Positions 11,801 through 24,675 of a stretch of DNA of 64,000 nucleotides are shown one piece after another (within the stretch, counting starts at the first letter, position 1; each line of letters opens with the position of its first letter). The notes below the pieces were generated by a model. It searched no databases and was not told the origin of the DNA. It saw only the letters and a list, made by a program, of their open reading frames with translations. Position numbers and translations under genes: made by a program. The DNA lies in the NCBI RefSeq assembly GCF_000247815.1, contig NC_021684.1:10115430-10179429 (forward strand), in the 5' to 3' direction. Source of the DNA: Ficedula albicollis (taxonomy: Eukaryota; Chordata; Aves; Passeriformes; Muscicapidae).

Positions 11801-14800
11801 AAAGGATCTGAGGATATCAGATTCTCTGAGCACTTTTTTTCTGTGTTCCCAGATGCAGTAGTTGAGAATTACTCCTGAGAGAAAGTATATTTTTTCCTCT
11901 ATGAAAATGGATGTCTCAGAACTCTTTCCAAATAACTGAATACAAAAATCAACAACATGAAAAGAAGTCTCAAATTTAAATCAATTTTCATCCACAAGCA
12001 ACTGGAGGAATCTCACCAGAGTATTCATCACTTACAATGTATATACCATGGGAGATTTCAAATTGACAGAAAAAAACCCCTTTCTGTGTCAGACAACTCT
12101 GGCCACTTTCTGCTCCATCACTCAAGAATCCAGATCATCCTGTCTCACTTCATTCTTCATCCATCAGGAATGCAAGTGGAGACATGGGGAACTATAGTTT
12201 AGACCACAAAGATTGTCTATATCCCAGGTTCTCTGGATAGAGCAGCTGAAAAACCGAGCTCATGCTCTGCTCCTACAGGAGCCCCTACATAAAATGGGGG
12301 TGACGTTTAGGGAGTGAAGGCAGGGTGCAGAAGAGGGCTTAGGGGTTTAGGTCGTTTGAGGGACACTCTTGTGCCAAGTGATCCATCAGCAGTGCCCGGT
12401 GTACCTGAGATTGTGCCTGAAACCACCCCAAGCTATAGCTGGGTCAGTAAAACACAGCAGGTCACAGCCTCCTGGGGGTCCCTGCAGGAGTGCCAAGGGC
12501 AGCAATGCCTATTTCCATGCCCATGACATGGGCAGGGTCCTTTGTTAAGCCACACTCATGAGCAGAGCAGGTGAATTCAACCCCACCTTAGTTCTCTGCC
12601 TAAAGCTCAGTTTCCTGTCCTTTGTGCAGGGAAGATGGATTTCTCACAGGGAGTTTTAAACATTTCTGTCACTATCATATTGATCATATGAGAAGATTAA
12701 ATTCCAGAACTCACTCTTCTCATCCCTTACAAATACACCCTTTCAACCCTTTAGGTTTTTTACAATTGCAGTTTTCCTAGGAGATATTTCAGATGCCATT
12801 GAAGAACTAAAAAAAAAACCAGTGAAGCCACCTTTGTGTTCCCCAACCCATTAATGCATGAGAGCTTTCCAGATCACACTTAAATTAGTCTGCAATTAAA
12901 CATACTTTCAAGGGCACTCTATAAGCAGTGGCACTAATGGACTTTAAATCTAATATGAAGCTCTCGTAGTAAAATAAATATATAAATAAAATTCATGATC
13001 TTTATTAAGAAGTCATGATAAAGAAGACAAGCCTTTGATGCAGGAAGGCAAGGCAGAGCAGGTGATGTGATTAGCACATCCCCAGCATTTCAATGAGGCA
13101 CAGTTCTGTGCCAGCTCTACACTCTGCTTGTAGCTGGCTGAAGGTAAAGCACCCAGCCTGGGCTGGGGTCAGCTGCCTCTCCCTTACCCCGTGCTCACTG
13201 GAGAAGACCAAATGCAGTTTAGAGCCTCATCAGCCTTAATAACAGCACAGTCTCACAGCACTTGGGGAGGGAGGTCTGTAAATGGTGGTGAAGTGGTAAA
13301 GAGTCACTGTCAATAATGAGTTCAGCATGTGCAAGGGCAATATCTGCTTTAAATACCTCTGAATGTTTCTATTGGAGTGAGCCTGACATGCAGTTGAGTT
13401 ACAAGAAATAGGGAACCTTCCAGCACCCACCAACTTCACCCATATCTCTGATACAAAGTGGGCACTGGCACGGGGGAATTGCACTTCTAAGTCTCATCCA
13501 CACCCAGCTCTTATGGAATTAAATTGGCCAGGCAGGCAAGTCCCACGGTGACAATTTCTTTTCCTCCAGGAAAACCACACAGACATAGGTCAAGATTGCT
13601 CATTTCATGGACAGGATGGCTGAACATAATAACACCTACAAGGTGGCTGGGGATCCACACAGGACTGTGCTCCATTGAGACTCACTACCAGATTCACACC
13701 ACATAATTTGGTTCCCCCACCAACAGACGTCTGAAATTAGACATGCACTGTCTCTCAGACAGGGTGGTGTATCAGGGAACAGCAAGAGCAGAGCTGCTTC
13801 CAGAGGGAAGTTGAGCCAGGTGATGTACCATGAGGATACAGCTCCAGAGAACCAGGGATGGGCAATTGCAGGAGGCAAAAAATTGAAAACAGCTGCAGGA
13901 GGCCCTACCAGCAGGTATCAGGCAAAGGCACAGGAGGAATTGACCCCTCAGACCTGTGTTTAACTGATGCTCCCAGACCTATGGGAAAAAGAGGTGAGTG
14001 AAGGCCCCAAGTGACCCCAAGTGATGCTGCTCAGGATGATCAAGACTTGTTAGCACCCTCAGGGTACTGACAGTGTTATTCTTTATCCTATAACTGAGTC
14101 CTCAGATCATAACACCAAGCAACATGTGCTCTTAGTAGTGCCTCTTTGAATTTTTATCAAAGAAACCTGGGAAATGAGGAAAAAAGAAGAAAAAAGAGTA
14201 ACTCTTCAACAAGCAAATGAAATCCAAGATTTGTCTCCCGTAAAGTAATTCATTATTAAATTGATCTCTGGAATACACAATGGATTTAATAGTGCTAATC
14301 TCTTATGTAACGTTTCCCTTCATTACCAGCACTCAAGCTGAGTCTCAGCAGTTCCATTTCTCTCGTTCTCTGCTAAGCAGGGCTGCATAGCTGGGGTGTC
14401 AGAGAAATGAGGGAGCCATAAACCAGCCCTGGCAGGCACTTCCAAAGATGAAACCAAGGAGCACTGTCATCCTCTGCTAAGCCAGAGCACAGCAGATGAG
14501 GTAATGCAGCTTGTAGAAGATATGAGGGCATAAGATTGATTAGAAGCAGGGCTGAAAAAACAGATTCTTGTCTTCCTAAGTATGGTCAATGTTTCAGATT
14601 CAGCTCCTTCTTTTCTCACAATATGTCTTTTCTCACTTCCTTTGGAAATACTTAAGTGTGCACAGAGCAGTTTCAATCTCATCTACCAGACCAATTTATC
14701 TGCCTAGTTTTGTTCCTCCCTGCACATGGACGCTGGAGGCTGTTGCACAGGTATAAGAGCTCAGAATCAGACCCATAAGCAGCTACTTGTCAGAAGTCCA

Positions 14801-17800
14801 AAGCATATTTATAAATAGACATGTTTATTTTAAAAGGAAGTGTTATTCAAATGCACAGTTAATACTCAAGCATGAATGCTAAAATATGTCTCCTTCCAGC
14901 TCCTCCTACACACACTTTCTTTTCCAGAGAGACCCCAAAGTACATATTTAAATAAGTATTCTATGATCAAGACATTCAGTATTTAATTGAACCTCATTTA
15001 ACTGTTTAAAACTTTTAAAAGAAGCTTTCAGCAAGAGCCCAGGGGGAAAAAAATGCCAAGTTGTAAGAGGTGGGATGCCAGTCTGAGGAGGATAAACAAA
15101 AATTCTTTTGTTCCTAAATCTTCCCTAATAGGATTTTTCATTTAAGTCCTTCAATACACTATTATTTATAAAGCAGGATTATACAGCATAAAAGCAGCAC
15201 ATGGTTAAAGCTGTCATAGTGATATAACTTTTTTTTTTACCAGTGACCTGTATTTCAGAGGCGCTACTGAGTGTGTTTTAACATAAATAATGAATATGGC
15301 ATTCAAATGGATTCATTTGGATGAATTTTCCTAATATGTATGTTTGCTGTGATAAGTTTTCAGAGAAGTAGCTGGAAAGGATGTTTTATTTTTTTTTTAA
15401 GTGAGAGATTAAAATGCATGACCTTAAATAGAGCCCTCCCATCTGGTTTTCTTCCCAATGTGTCTCAATTGCCTCTGTCATTAAGAACACAATGCTGCTC
15501 TTTCTTGGGCTTTCCAACGAATATAGTTATGTTCCTGGGAAAATATGGAGAGAAAGAGCTGAGACCAGTGAAAAGAGATGAATAGGAGAAAGGATTTTGA
15601 GCCTTAGGAATTGCTGTTCATTTACTTATGAGGATTATATATGGTATATAAATATCTTGAGATTCTCTAGGAACATTACACAACAAACAGATAATTATAT
15701 TGCAGGGTTGCTGATTAAGACACACGGTACAGGTTCTTGAACAATGTTATTACTCAGACCAAAAACTCTGATCTATTTCTCATTTTCCTTCCATCAGTGT
15801 GACTCTAGAATAATTCCATTTAAGTCATTAGGGTTTTACATGCTGGAGCTGGCAATTAGTCTGGGGGAGGTTTTTGGACAGTGATTACATACTCTGTGCT
15901 GTGCCAATAGGACTTTTCAGAAATTAACACTTCAAAGGCTAAGCATCAGATTCTGATCTGGGTGAGAATAAAATGACCTTGACACAACACAACTGCCATC
16001 AGCAGACTACTTACTACAGATTTACACCTACATGGATGAGAACAAAAATTAGACTTGTCTATCAAAGAGTCTGCTACTTCGCCTTATTCAAAGCTAGCAT
16101 TGCATCAATTCTTTCTGCTTCATATTTATGATAGAAATTGAATTTATACATCACAGACATTAGAGAGGAACAACTTTCTCTGCAGTGATTTTTCATCTCT
16201 ACTCAAGAGTCCCTCAATGTGCTGACACCTATGTAAGAGATCCTGCTGGAAAGAGCTGACAACCTTACTTCATTTAAGGAGTTTGTTTTCAAGACTTGTT
16301 GAAAGAAATCTTATCTCTCTGCATCACTATGTGCCCAGCTAGAACTATCTCTTTATTTCACTTTTTTATTCCTGGGAAGCAGGGTGTGGTCCTCCAGGCA
16401 TACAGAGGATGCCTTGCATTCACCTGTTTCCACATTGCCTCCCATCCTTTCCTTCCTCTGCCTCCAGCAGCTCCTCCTCAGCTGGCTGCAGACTGCAGGA
16501 TGCCCGTGGAGATGATGCACCCCAAAAGGAACAAGAACGGTAGGAGAAGTGGGGGATACCTGTGGGAATCCAAGCAGTGCCATTCCATGGCCCCTTCACT
16601 GAGTGTTCCCTGGAGCTGCTCAGGAGCCTGTTAGATGTCCAAGTTCTGTGCACACACACTTCACCAAGAGAAATTCCCGTCGGGATTGGGGAGGGTATCA
16701 ATAGCAATGGCAGAGACTCAACGAAAGTATCCCTCTCATCTATAGAACAAAAGCTTAGTTATGGCTGAATTGTCTCTGAGCCACTACATCAGAACAACCC
16801 ATGAGCTATGATCCTCTTCAGAATGTGTCTTTTTTCACAAATCACCCTTGACAGTGTCTTTCTAGACTCCCAGAGTGCCTGACACTCCTTATGAAGCAGG
16901 GTGATGTCCAAGGGATCCACAGCTTTGGGAAGCCTGCAGTGGTTTTACTACCCTCATGACGTTGCTGTTCTTTGCTCTGTCACTATCCACCTCTATTCTT
17001 TCCATTCCCATTCTCTCCTGAGCATCATGATCAAGTACCACATCAGCCAGATTAGGAACACTTTCACTGCTTTCCTCTCAATGCCACGAATTGCCCATTC
17101 CCCCAGCCAGGGTTACCATCACAATTGTGTCCAAAGGGGAACTGGACCCACCTCACAGCCCAGCAGCTTCACAAGGTAACAAGAGCCTGTCACCACAGAT
17201 GAACTGTGGAATGTAGCTTCTCTGTGTGAGGTTTAATTACAGCTGTGAGTTTACAGCTGGAGATGAGGCCATATGTGATATCTGCAGAGTAAGATGCCAA
17301 TATCTTTATCACTGTTTCCAGCCAGAGTTTGTTTGGAAGTTGCTTCATCACTTTGAGAGGTCTTGGAAAATGCTTTAATCTGTCCACAGAGTTTTCAGAC
17401 TGTGATGGTTAACATTTAATAACCACATTGTCTTCTTAATTTTAACAGATAAATCTCCATCTCCACTCATACTCTTGCAGGTGGATTTAAACCAGCATAT
17501 TCAAAGGCAGAATTTGTTGACCAATCACTTTTGGCTCAGACTTGTCTTTCAATTAAAAAATGGCAGGTGGATTTAAACCAGCATATTCAAAGGCAGAATT
17601 TGTTGACCAATCACTTTTGGCTCAGACTTGTCTTTCAATTAAAAAATGAGTTGTAATATTATTCGACTTCCCAAGAAAACAAGACCTATGCAATTTCTCT
17701 GACTATATGTGTGTTCTCTGCCTCCATTTACATTATTTTCTCTACCTTAACATAGTTTTTGTGCCTGTTGGCAAGTTTCAAATAAATTTTGCAGATTTAT

Positions 17801-20162
17801 GGATGTTAAAGTTCTTACAAGGTTTGTGAAAACTAACGAGGAGCTTGTGAAAGCAGCCCAGACCTAGGTCAAAATGTCTTCTCTGCAGCTGATATTCCTG
17901 CTACCTGATGGTAATTCATCCATGTCTGCACTTGCTGCAGCTACACCTTGAGTGGGCAGAGCATCAGAAGTGAGGCAGGCTCAGAAATGTAATGGTAAAA
18001 ATAGCCCAATATTTCTCAAAAATCTGCTGCTTGGAGCAGTGTGTGAGCTCAGTTACCCTTGCTGTAAATAACAAGCAAGTTTGTCCATTACAGTGAAATT
18101 ACTCCAGATTTACACTGTTACAGCTGAGGACAAACATTGCCTTTGTGAATGTTTAGTTAGACTTAGTGGCAAAAGTGAAGGGTCCAATGCAGCAAACTGT
18201 TAACCTAAGCATTAATTTCACTGGTTCCCTTAGGAGTAGACTCAAATCAGAACTGCCATGGGAAGGTGTGTGTGAACTAGCAAAATTATGGAGCCAGAGC
18301 AAAACCCTGTTACCATCCCTGTGCAGATCAGATTGTAGCAAAGATTTTCTCTCCCAGAAACACAGAATTATTGGCATTGGCCAGCAGGTAAGAAAGAATT
18401 CATGTTAGTGTTCAGCTCCCTGAACACTGCAGCTGCACATACAAAACCAAGGCTTTCTTATTTTTTTAGTTAGCAAAATGCTTCTGAAAGTCCATGAGAC
18501 CACGAACTTTCCTCAATGCCATTTAATCAGGCATTTTTCAAATTTAAGGCTGTGTTTTGTGTTCAATCTATACAATTCATTCCTGTAATCACTCACATAT
18601 GCTCCCTGCTCTGTGAGATTTTGAGAGAAGAAACGGACGCAGTTTTCCCCATTAGCCACTCCTTTTCCTTGTTCCAGTGTCAGGCTTGCTGTGAAGAAGA
18701 CTGACAATTTATCTCATGCATCCCAAGGTGGCTGCTTATTTTTGCTCCCTGACTCCCTGTGTCATCACAGCCTTCGAGGTCTTGATCTCAGAGCACTTCT
18801 TACTGAAACACATGAATGCTGCTGTTCTCTTCCCAGCTATTCCAGCTGCTTCTGCTGCCCCATTAGAGCATCAGTGTCAGTATAAATAATTATATGTATT
18901 TAACCATGTTTTCAAAGCACCTTTGAACCTGGGCAGCCAACACTTTCATTATTTAACAGCACACTGACATTTTCTATCACTAAGCTTTGACAATAATGAC
19001 ACAACTTTCTGTTTGCAAAACTCACTTCTCCATAAGGGCTTCTCCTGGTTGTGCCTATGGGCCTCTCTCAAACCACTTAAGAGAAAGGAGTTTCTCTAAA
19101 AGAAGACAAATGCAGCATTAAAGCCACTTTCTCTTCTGCTTCAAAGACACTTTTCCTGCATATCCCCCTGCAAAGCAGTTTCTGTGTCATGAGCCAGGAA
19201 CAAACTCTGCTTTATCCCCGGTATGTAACAACCCAGACAAAGCCAGAACACCCTGAGACAGGAGGTGTAATAGCTGATAAGACTGTATTTTTGTGTTCAC
19301 TTTGATAAGCTTGTAAGCAGGAGTAGTTTGAAGCAGAGGGGTTTGAAATATCCTGAGGTCCTGATAGAATTGCTGCTTTCTTCATGCCTGAAGCTGCCCA
19401 TGAGACCACAGGTGCATGGAAGGGTATGAATCACTCACAGCCCACCTGTGGATTGACTGGATGAACTTTTTTCCCCATTTCTCCAAGAACTTTCCAATCA
19501 TATATCTATCTACAATAAGGTTTTGGGGCAAAAGCTTTTGGGGTAGGTAGGAGATTATTGAACTCATTTGCACAAATTTTAAAACTTTCGGTCAAAGTAC
19601 TGTTTTGAAACAAAAATCATGAAAGGATTCAATTAAAAATTGACAGAAGGAAATATTTAGTTGGGTTTTTTTAAATGTACTGTGTTGAGGTAGGTGGAAG
19701 AGAAGAATTCACTGAGTTTTATCAGAAGACATGATGTTGGTTTTGGGAAATCAAAATTTTTTTTATCCTTACGACTTTTCTTCTTGATGCTGCATAAATT
19801 CCTTAGTATTTCACTGCTCACCTATGAAATGGTGCTTCAAGGCTTCTCTACTCACCTTTTAAAATTCATTAATATTTACAGCACATACTGATACTTCAAA
19901 GGAAATGTCTTAAAAAAAGTGAAGTATCTTTGTTGCATGAATCCAGAGCACTACGCATTCACATAATTTAATCCACATAAATTACAGAAGGAAGAAATAA
20001 AGTGGGGAATAAATAACTTTAGAAAAATACTCTCCATTTAGTACAAGGTACTTTGTCCTACAGTACGTAACAAAGGGTGAGATATTTTCACTTCACAAAG
20101 GCAAATTGCTGGAAAGAAGAAAAAGTCATGGTGCTATCTGTTAAAAATCCGTTTCCTCTTAC
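8818..20162 (-). other. KBTBD12: KBTBD12 intron 3
   Basis: An intron of about 11.3 kb lies between the exons at 20163-20313 and 8620-8817, bounded by GT and AG on the minus strand. It holds one perfect 86-bp tandem duplication. The longest open frames (for example 9367-9918) begin at non-ATG codons and show no domain or splice-bounded structure. I see no RNA gene or mobile element that I can name. Confidence 0.85.
17477..17648. repeat. 86-bp perfect direct tandem duplication
   Basis: Positions 17477-17562 and 17563-17648 appear identical. The unit starts GCAGGTGGATTTAAACC and ends CAATTAAAAAATG. Identity without any substitution means either a very recent duplication or an assembly repeat. 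Confidence 0.93.
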
Positions 20163-20313
20163 CCAAGACATAAATCTCCCCGTTGACTACGGCTGTGCTG
20201 AAGCGGTACTTGGAGAACTTCATTGGGGCTCTCTCTGCCCATTTGTCTTGGGCTGGGTCGTAGCGAAACGTTCTGTTACTTAATCGATCCGGCTCCTCGT
20301 CAGGCAGATCCAT
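20163..20313 (-). CDS. KBTBD12: KBTBD12 exon 3 (Kelch blade)
   Basis: The exon is 151 bases and starts in phase with MDLPDEEPDRLSN, a stretch I recognise as nearly identical in human KBTBD12. It continues FRYDPAQDKWAERAPM, then KFSKYRFSTAVVNGEIYVLG. The Trp in DKW and the YVLG strand before the split Gly-Gly are Kelch features. The acceptor is CCTACAG and the donor G|GTAAGAGG, close to consensus. The exon ends after the first base of a glycine codon, so intron 3 cuts the Gly-Gly of this blade. The methionine at its start is internal and should not be taken as a translation start. Confidence 0.96.
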
Positions 20314-20570
20314 CTGTAGGAAATATGACAGCCAGATCATAATACAACATTTGCAGCCCTCCACACATGCCTGCAGGCAATTAATCACAGCAGACAGCTC
20401 GGCAGATAAATAGCATAAACACATCAATTACAGCTGCAGGGGATTGTACTCCCCAGGGTTTAAGAGCACCCATGGCTGGTGGCTGGGATCTGATGCAGAA
20501 GGCACAGAAATAAGTGGGTGTTATATCCTGCAGCAATAGAGCCAAGGGTTTGGGTGCTAACAATACATTC

Positions 20571-20592
20571 AGGGTCAGGGTTAGGGTTAAGG
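20571..20592 (+). repeat. short telomere-like motif
   Basis: Two close copies of AGGGTT-type units, AGGGTCAGGGTTAGGG followed by TTAAGG, form about 22 bases of imperfect TTAGGG repeat. This may be a short interstitial telomeric sequence, but something this short can also arise by chance. Confidence 0.5.
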
Positions 20593-20766
20593 TTCCCAGC
20601 TCTGGAAGAACATACCCCCTTCCACCAGGCTGCTGTACAGTCCTGGTAATAATGAGAGAAAACCAATCTGTCTTTTTTTCCTGCTAAATGTTGAAATCTC
20701 TTTCCGCTATTACTCAGACTGTACCATGAGTCTCAGTCAGGTATTTTGCTGACCTTTCTCAGACCT

Positions 20767-20833
20767 ATATACACACACACACATACATACATACATATGT
20801 ATGTATGTATATGTGTATATGTATATGTATATA
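20767..20833. repeat. CA/TACA/TATG microsatellite with palindrome
   Basis: A CA run passes into TACA units and then into TATG and TATATG units. Positions 20783-20810 form a 28-bp perfect palindrome centred on CATATG, where TACA repeats on one side pair with TATG repeats on the other. It is likely length-variable. Confidence 0.88.
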
Positions 20834-23490
20834 TTTATATGTCTTATCCTAATAAACATTTGCATGTTTATTTAGTCAGCCTAACCATAGTAATGTTGTT
20901 GTTCAACAGCTGCAACTTCAATAGTTTTCATAATAAACTCCTAACCCCCTTGCTGTATCTTTGCTGCCATAACACTTTTTATTCTCACTCCTACTCCTTT
21001 TGTTCTCTCTAATCTTCTTCCCCCTTCTCTGCCTGTCTTATACAATGCAGGGAATTCAGATGCTGTTTTCTGGGTACGACACCCTTGAATGTTAGCAGTG
21101 GGATGTGGAGGGAGGATTCTGAAATATTTTGGGATGAAAGTTTTCACATAGAGTGAGAAGGAGAGAAATACTTTGCTTGCTTGTGATGGTGTTACATGTG
21201 TCCTTGTTTTCTTGATATTTTTCTTTCCCAAAAGACATCTCCAAGACTAATGTCATGGACAAGATAGTAGGAGGCAAAGCAGAGAGTAAATATAAAGCCC
21301 CATGGTTATTCCCTGTAAGTGCCCGGGGCATGTTCTTTCTCTGTGGTAAGTGTGAATCACTAATTTATTCACTGAAAGAGGAGTATTTGAAAGCTGTGTA
21401 TTTTCAGCACAGACTAAACATGTACTTAGGAGAAGACACCACTTGACATGCTGTAAATTCACATCCAACCTCATTTTTGTGGTAACATTCTCCTTGGAGT
21501 GCACCCTGTTCTCTCTGTGTACAGAAAACATAACTTCCAGCAGCCCTTCTCGGTGTCTCAGGGGTCTGGAATCTTCCTGTCAGCCTCACCAAATACTTTC
21601 TTCTGTTTTAGTAGCCCCCAGTTACCAAGGGTGGAGTCACTTTGGGTTTTAACTGTGCTGGCATAAGAGGCCAGACCTGAGCAGAGCAGAGCAGTGCTGC
21701 TGTGAGCAAGCCCTTGCCCTCCTAAGCTGTCATTTTATGTCCTGGCTTGACTTTGTCTTGTCTTATTTCAATTACAAAGCCTGGGTGGGAAGGGTATTCA
21801 TCTCTGTCCTGTAATGGACACATGCATTTAGGGCACTCTGTCAGTGCTGTTGTTAGTGTTTGTTCAGGATTGACAGAACATTCAGTGCTGCTCCAGCACA
21901 GGGACAGCCCCTGGCTTGGCCAGCTCATTTGCTTTCCCAGTGCAGCTGTGGTAACCCCACATACACAATCACTGCATCTGATAGGGGGAAGATAGATGGT
22001 ACCAGAAGAATTCAGCACTCTGAAGTGCTGGTCTTAAAGCACTTTTTTCAGTACTTTAGCTAATTTATTCTGATCTCTGCAGGTATACCAAAATCTTACA
22101 AAGCTGTGGGTTTTGATCAATTGCTGTTAATCTGCTCATCTCAAACCTATTTCTATATAAACTCAGACACCCATGCATTGTTACTGATAGTACTTGTAGG
22201 CAGATATCCACTTTAGGTGGGTTTTAAAAAAATTATTGTTGGCTCAATATTCCTGATACACTTGTGCTTCTAAGCCACTTTTCCCTCTCACAATCTGTTC
22301 TGGAAAAAAAAGAGCTTAACAAAGCTGGTTGTCTGACTTCAACATCTATCTTTGTTATATGACATATCTTTCAGTTCAAGTTTTTTTTACAGACAGATGG
22401 TTTCTACATCAAGTGTTTTCATAGTTTTATTCTTTACATATGAGATACCCTTGCACAGTTGTTTTTGTATCAGAAATACTCTCTGATCTTTCTGTTGCCT
22501 CCTTGGGGACTCGCACACTCAAAATATTCAAAGAGGTGGAGGTCTTGTTAGCTGAATGCATCTCACTTTTAAATACTTTAAACAGTAATTTATTTCTAGA
22601 GGGCAGAAACCATTGAGTTGTGATGACAGTCTGAACATATTGCAACGAGGATTACAGATGCTCCACTTCATTGTCAAGTGAATGTGGGGCTTTTTCCTGA
22701 GCACCCAAATTTAAAATTCACCAAGCAATAAATAAAAATAGGCTAGACTCTTAAAAGATATTTTGTACTGGGAGCAACTGGAGAGAGTGAGCACTGGCCT
22801 TGACATCCATCTTCATTGTAGCATAGCTCTGTATAATCTCTGTACTACTGAACATGTATCTGTGGGCCTGCTGAAAATCCTTGTTAAAACTTTACATGGC
22901 CAAGCAATGCAACAGAAATAAATAAATTGATTGGTTAAAGGACTCTGTTTCCCAGAGAATGCTTTGACTTTTCATTTAAAATGTAATGTAATGAAAATCA
23001 AATAAATTAACTTTAGTTAACCAAGAAAGCTTCCTGAGAAATCAAGGTGAACTTTAAATGTCATATATAAATCTGTCTCTGAAATGTACCTGTGTACATG
23101 CTTTTTGAAAGCAGGGCACAGTTAAGTGTCCCTGTATGATTAAATGACATTATTTATTATATCCCGAAAAATTAAGAGGGTGGTAAATAAGGAATAGAAA
23201 GGCTGTAACCTATAATGACAAAGGAAATGTATTTTAAACTCTTGGCCACTGTCCATATCTCTGTGAATAAAGACTGCCCTTCCTGCAGTTGGTATTTACA
23301 GTGAGGATGGCATAGATGGAAATTATTCTTCACCCTCTTTGGTTTTCCTAGCGAACATGTTTAATCAGAGGAACGTGAGCAACTTATTCTGTTTTCACTG
23401 CTGTATTTTCCCAAGCAAGAAGCACTGCAAAACTACACAGCAGCTCATTAGTGCACAAAGCAAAGGAAGTAAAGGGGCACAATTCTCAAC

Positions 23491-23761
23491 CTGTGGTGTC
23501 CATCCACCCAGCACGTACAGCTTGTCCTTCACTGTCACCACCACGTGGCAGGCCAGTGGCACTGGCAGAGGTGCTGTGCTTCTCCAGCTGCCCTGCTCCA
23601 TGGAGTACTTCTCCACGCAGTTTGTGACCAGATACTGATTTTTCACTTTCATTTGCCCTCCTATTACGTAGAGGTCGTTGTGGGCAGTGCCCAGGGCGTA
23701 GAGCTCACGCAGCTGAGTGGTGCACAGGCTGTGCCAAAAGTGGTTTCCTCGCTGGTGGTAT
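23491..23761 (-). CDS. KBTBD12: KBTBD12 exon 2 (Kelch blades)
   Basis: The exon is 271 bases: one base completing an Arg codon, then 90 codons. It encodes YHQRGNHFWHSLC, LRELYALGTAHNDLYVIGGQ, then NQYLVTNCVEKYSM, SWRSTAPLP, LACHVVVTVKDKLYVLGG and WTPQ. Two Gly-Gly motifs (YVIGGQ, YVLGGW) with aromatic residues at the expected spacing mark two Kelch blades. The acceptor on the minus strand is a pyrimidine-rich TTTTCCTACAG and the donor is CAG|GTTGAG. The reading frame joins exactly to exon 1 (AG plus A) and to exon 3 (phase 0). Length and order match human KBTBD12 as I recall it. Confidence 0.96.
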
Positions 23762-24675
23762 CTGTAGGAAAACCCAGAGTTGTAAGTGCCCTGCTTCACC
23801 CAGGCCCCATCAGCCTTTAATTGTCAGGGTTTACTCAGTGCAGTGACAAGAGGAGCTCTCTCCTTCACAGAGAAGTTATGAAATTGAGCCCAATGTTTGC
23901 AAGATCAAGCATTTTTAGTACGAGTATTCAAAAGTCTTTGACCCTAATTAAGGTAAGAAGTCACTTGTTTCTGCATGTGCTGCTCAGTCACAGTTTCTGC
24001 TGAAATTAGCAGAAGCAGTGAGAATTCAACACTGCTGAAAAGAAAGCCACTTCACCTGCCTTGCTATGAATTTATTTCCTCAAATTTAGGCATTTGCATT
24101 TGAAAATGCTGTCACCATTTTAAAATTTTATCTTTAATCCAGGAAGTGTCTGTTTTTCTTTAAAATGTGTGCATCTGAAAAGGATAAGAGCAAAAACAGA
24201 ATGAAGTTTTTGAGCTATCAATCATTATCTTTAATCTGTGAAGGACTATCACCAACATTAGCAGAGAGGCATGTTTTCTCTGAGTTACTGGGCTCATTGG
24301 ATCATTCACTTGGCTCATTTCCCCCTGCTAATGACCTAGAAAATAAGTATCCAAGGAAAATACTGAGATTTGGGCAAGGAAAATATAACATCTACATGCA
24401 TTGATCTAACTGAGCTCATTTACCCAGAGATACCACAAGAGTAACTCCTCATTCTTTCAGGAGAAGAGGCATCAAGATTTGGTTGAACGTATATAACTCA
24501 GAGCTATGAAAATAAGTTGTGACAAATTGATTAAAGAAGTCAAAATCTCTAAGAAAAAAAAATAAAGTAAAAAAGGTTTTGTGTAATGGTTTGTTTGTTT
24601 TTTTTTGTCCCCAGGGACATTACTTAGATTTCAAATTTTTAAATAATTAGGGGATTTCTGACAGAGGGTACACAC
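23762..24675 (-). other. KBTBD12: KBTBD12 intron 1 (within coding region)
   Basis: An intron of 914 bases separates the large BTB-BACK exon from the first full Kelch exon. The donor is AG|GTGTGT and the acceptor CCTACAG on the minus strand. Nothing else is recognisable in it. Confidence 0.88.

Larger units (their letters stand above)
20314..23490 (-). other. KBTBD12: KBTBD12 intron 2
   Basis: An intron of about 3.2 kb with GT/AG borders on the minus strand, phase 0. It contains a short telomere-like motif at 20571-20592 and a CA/TACA/TATG simple repeat near 20.8 kb. I see no other gene or element. Confidence 0.85.
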
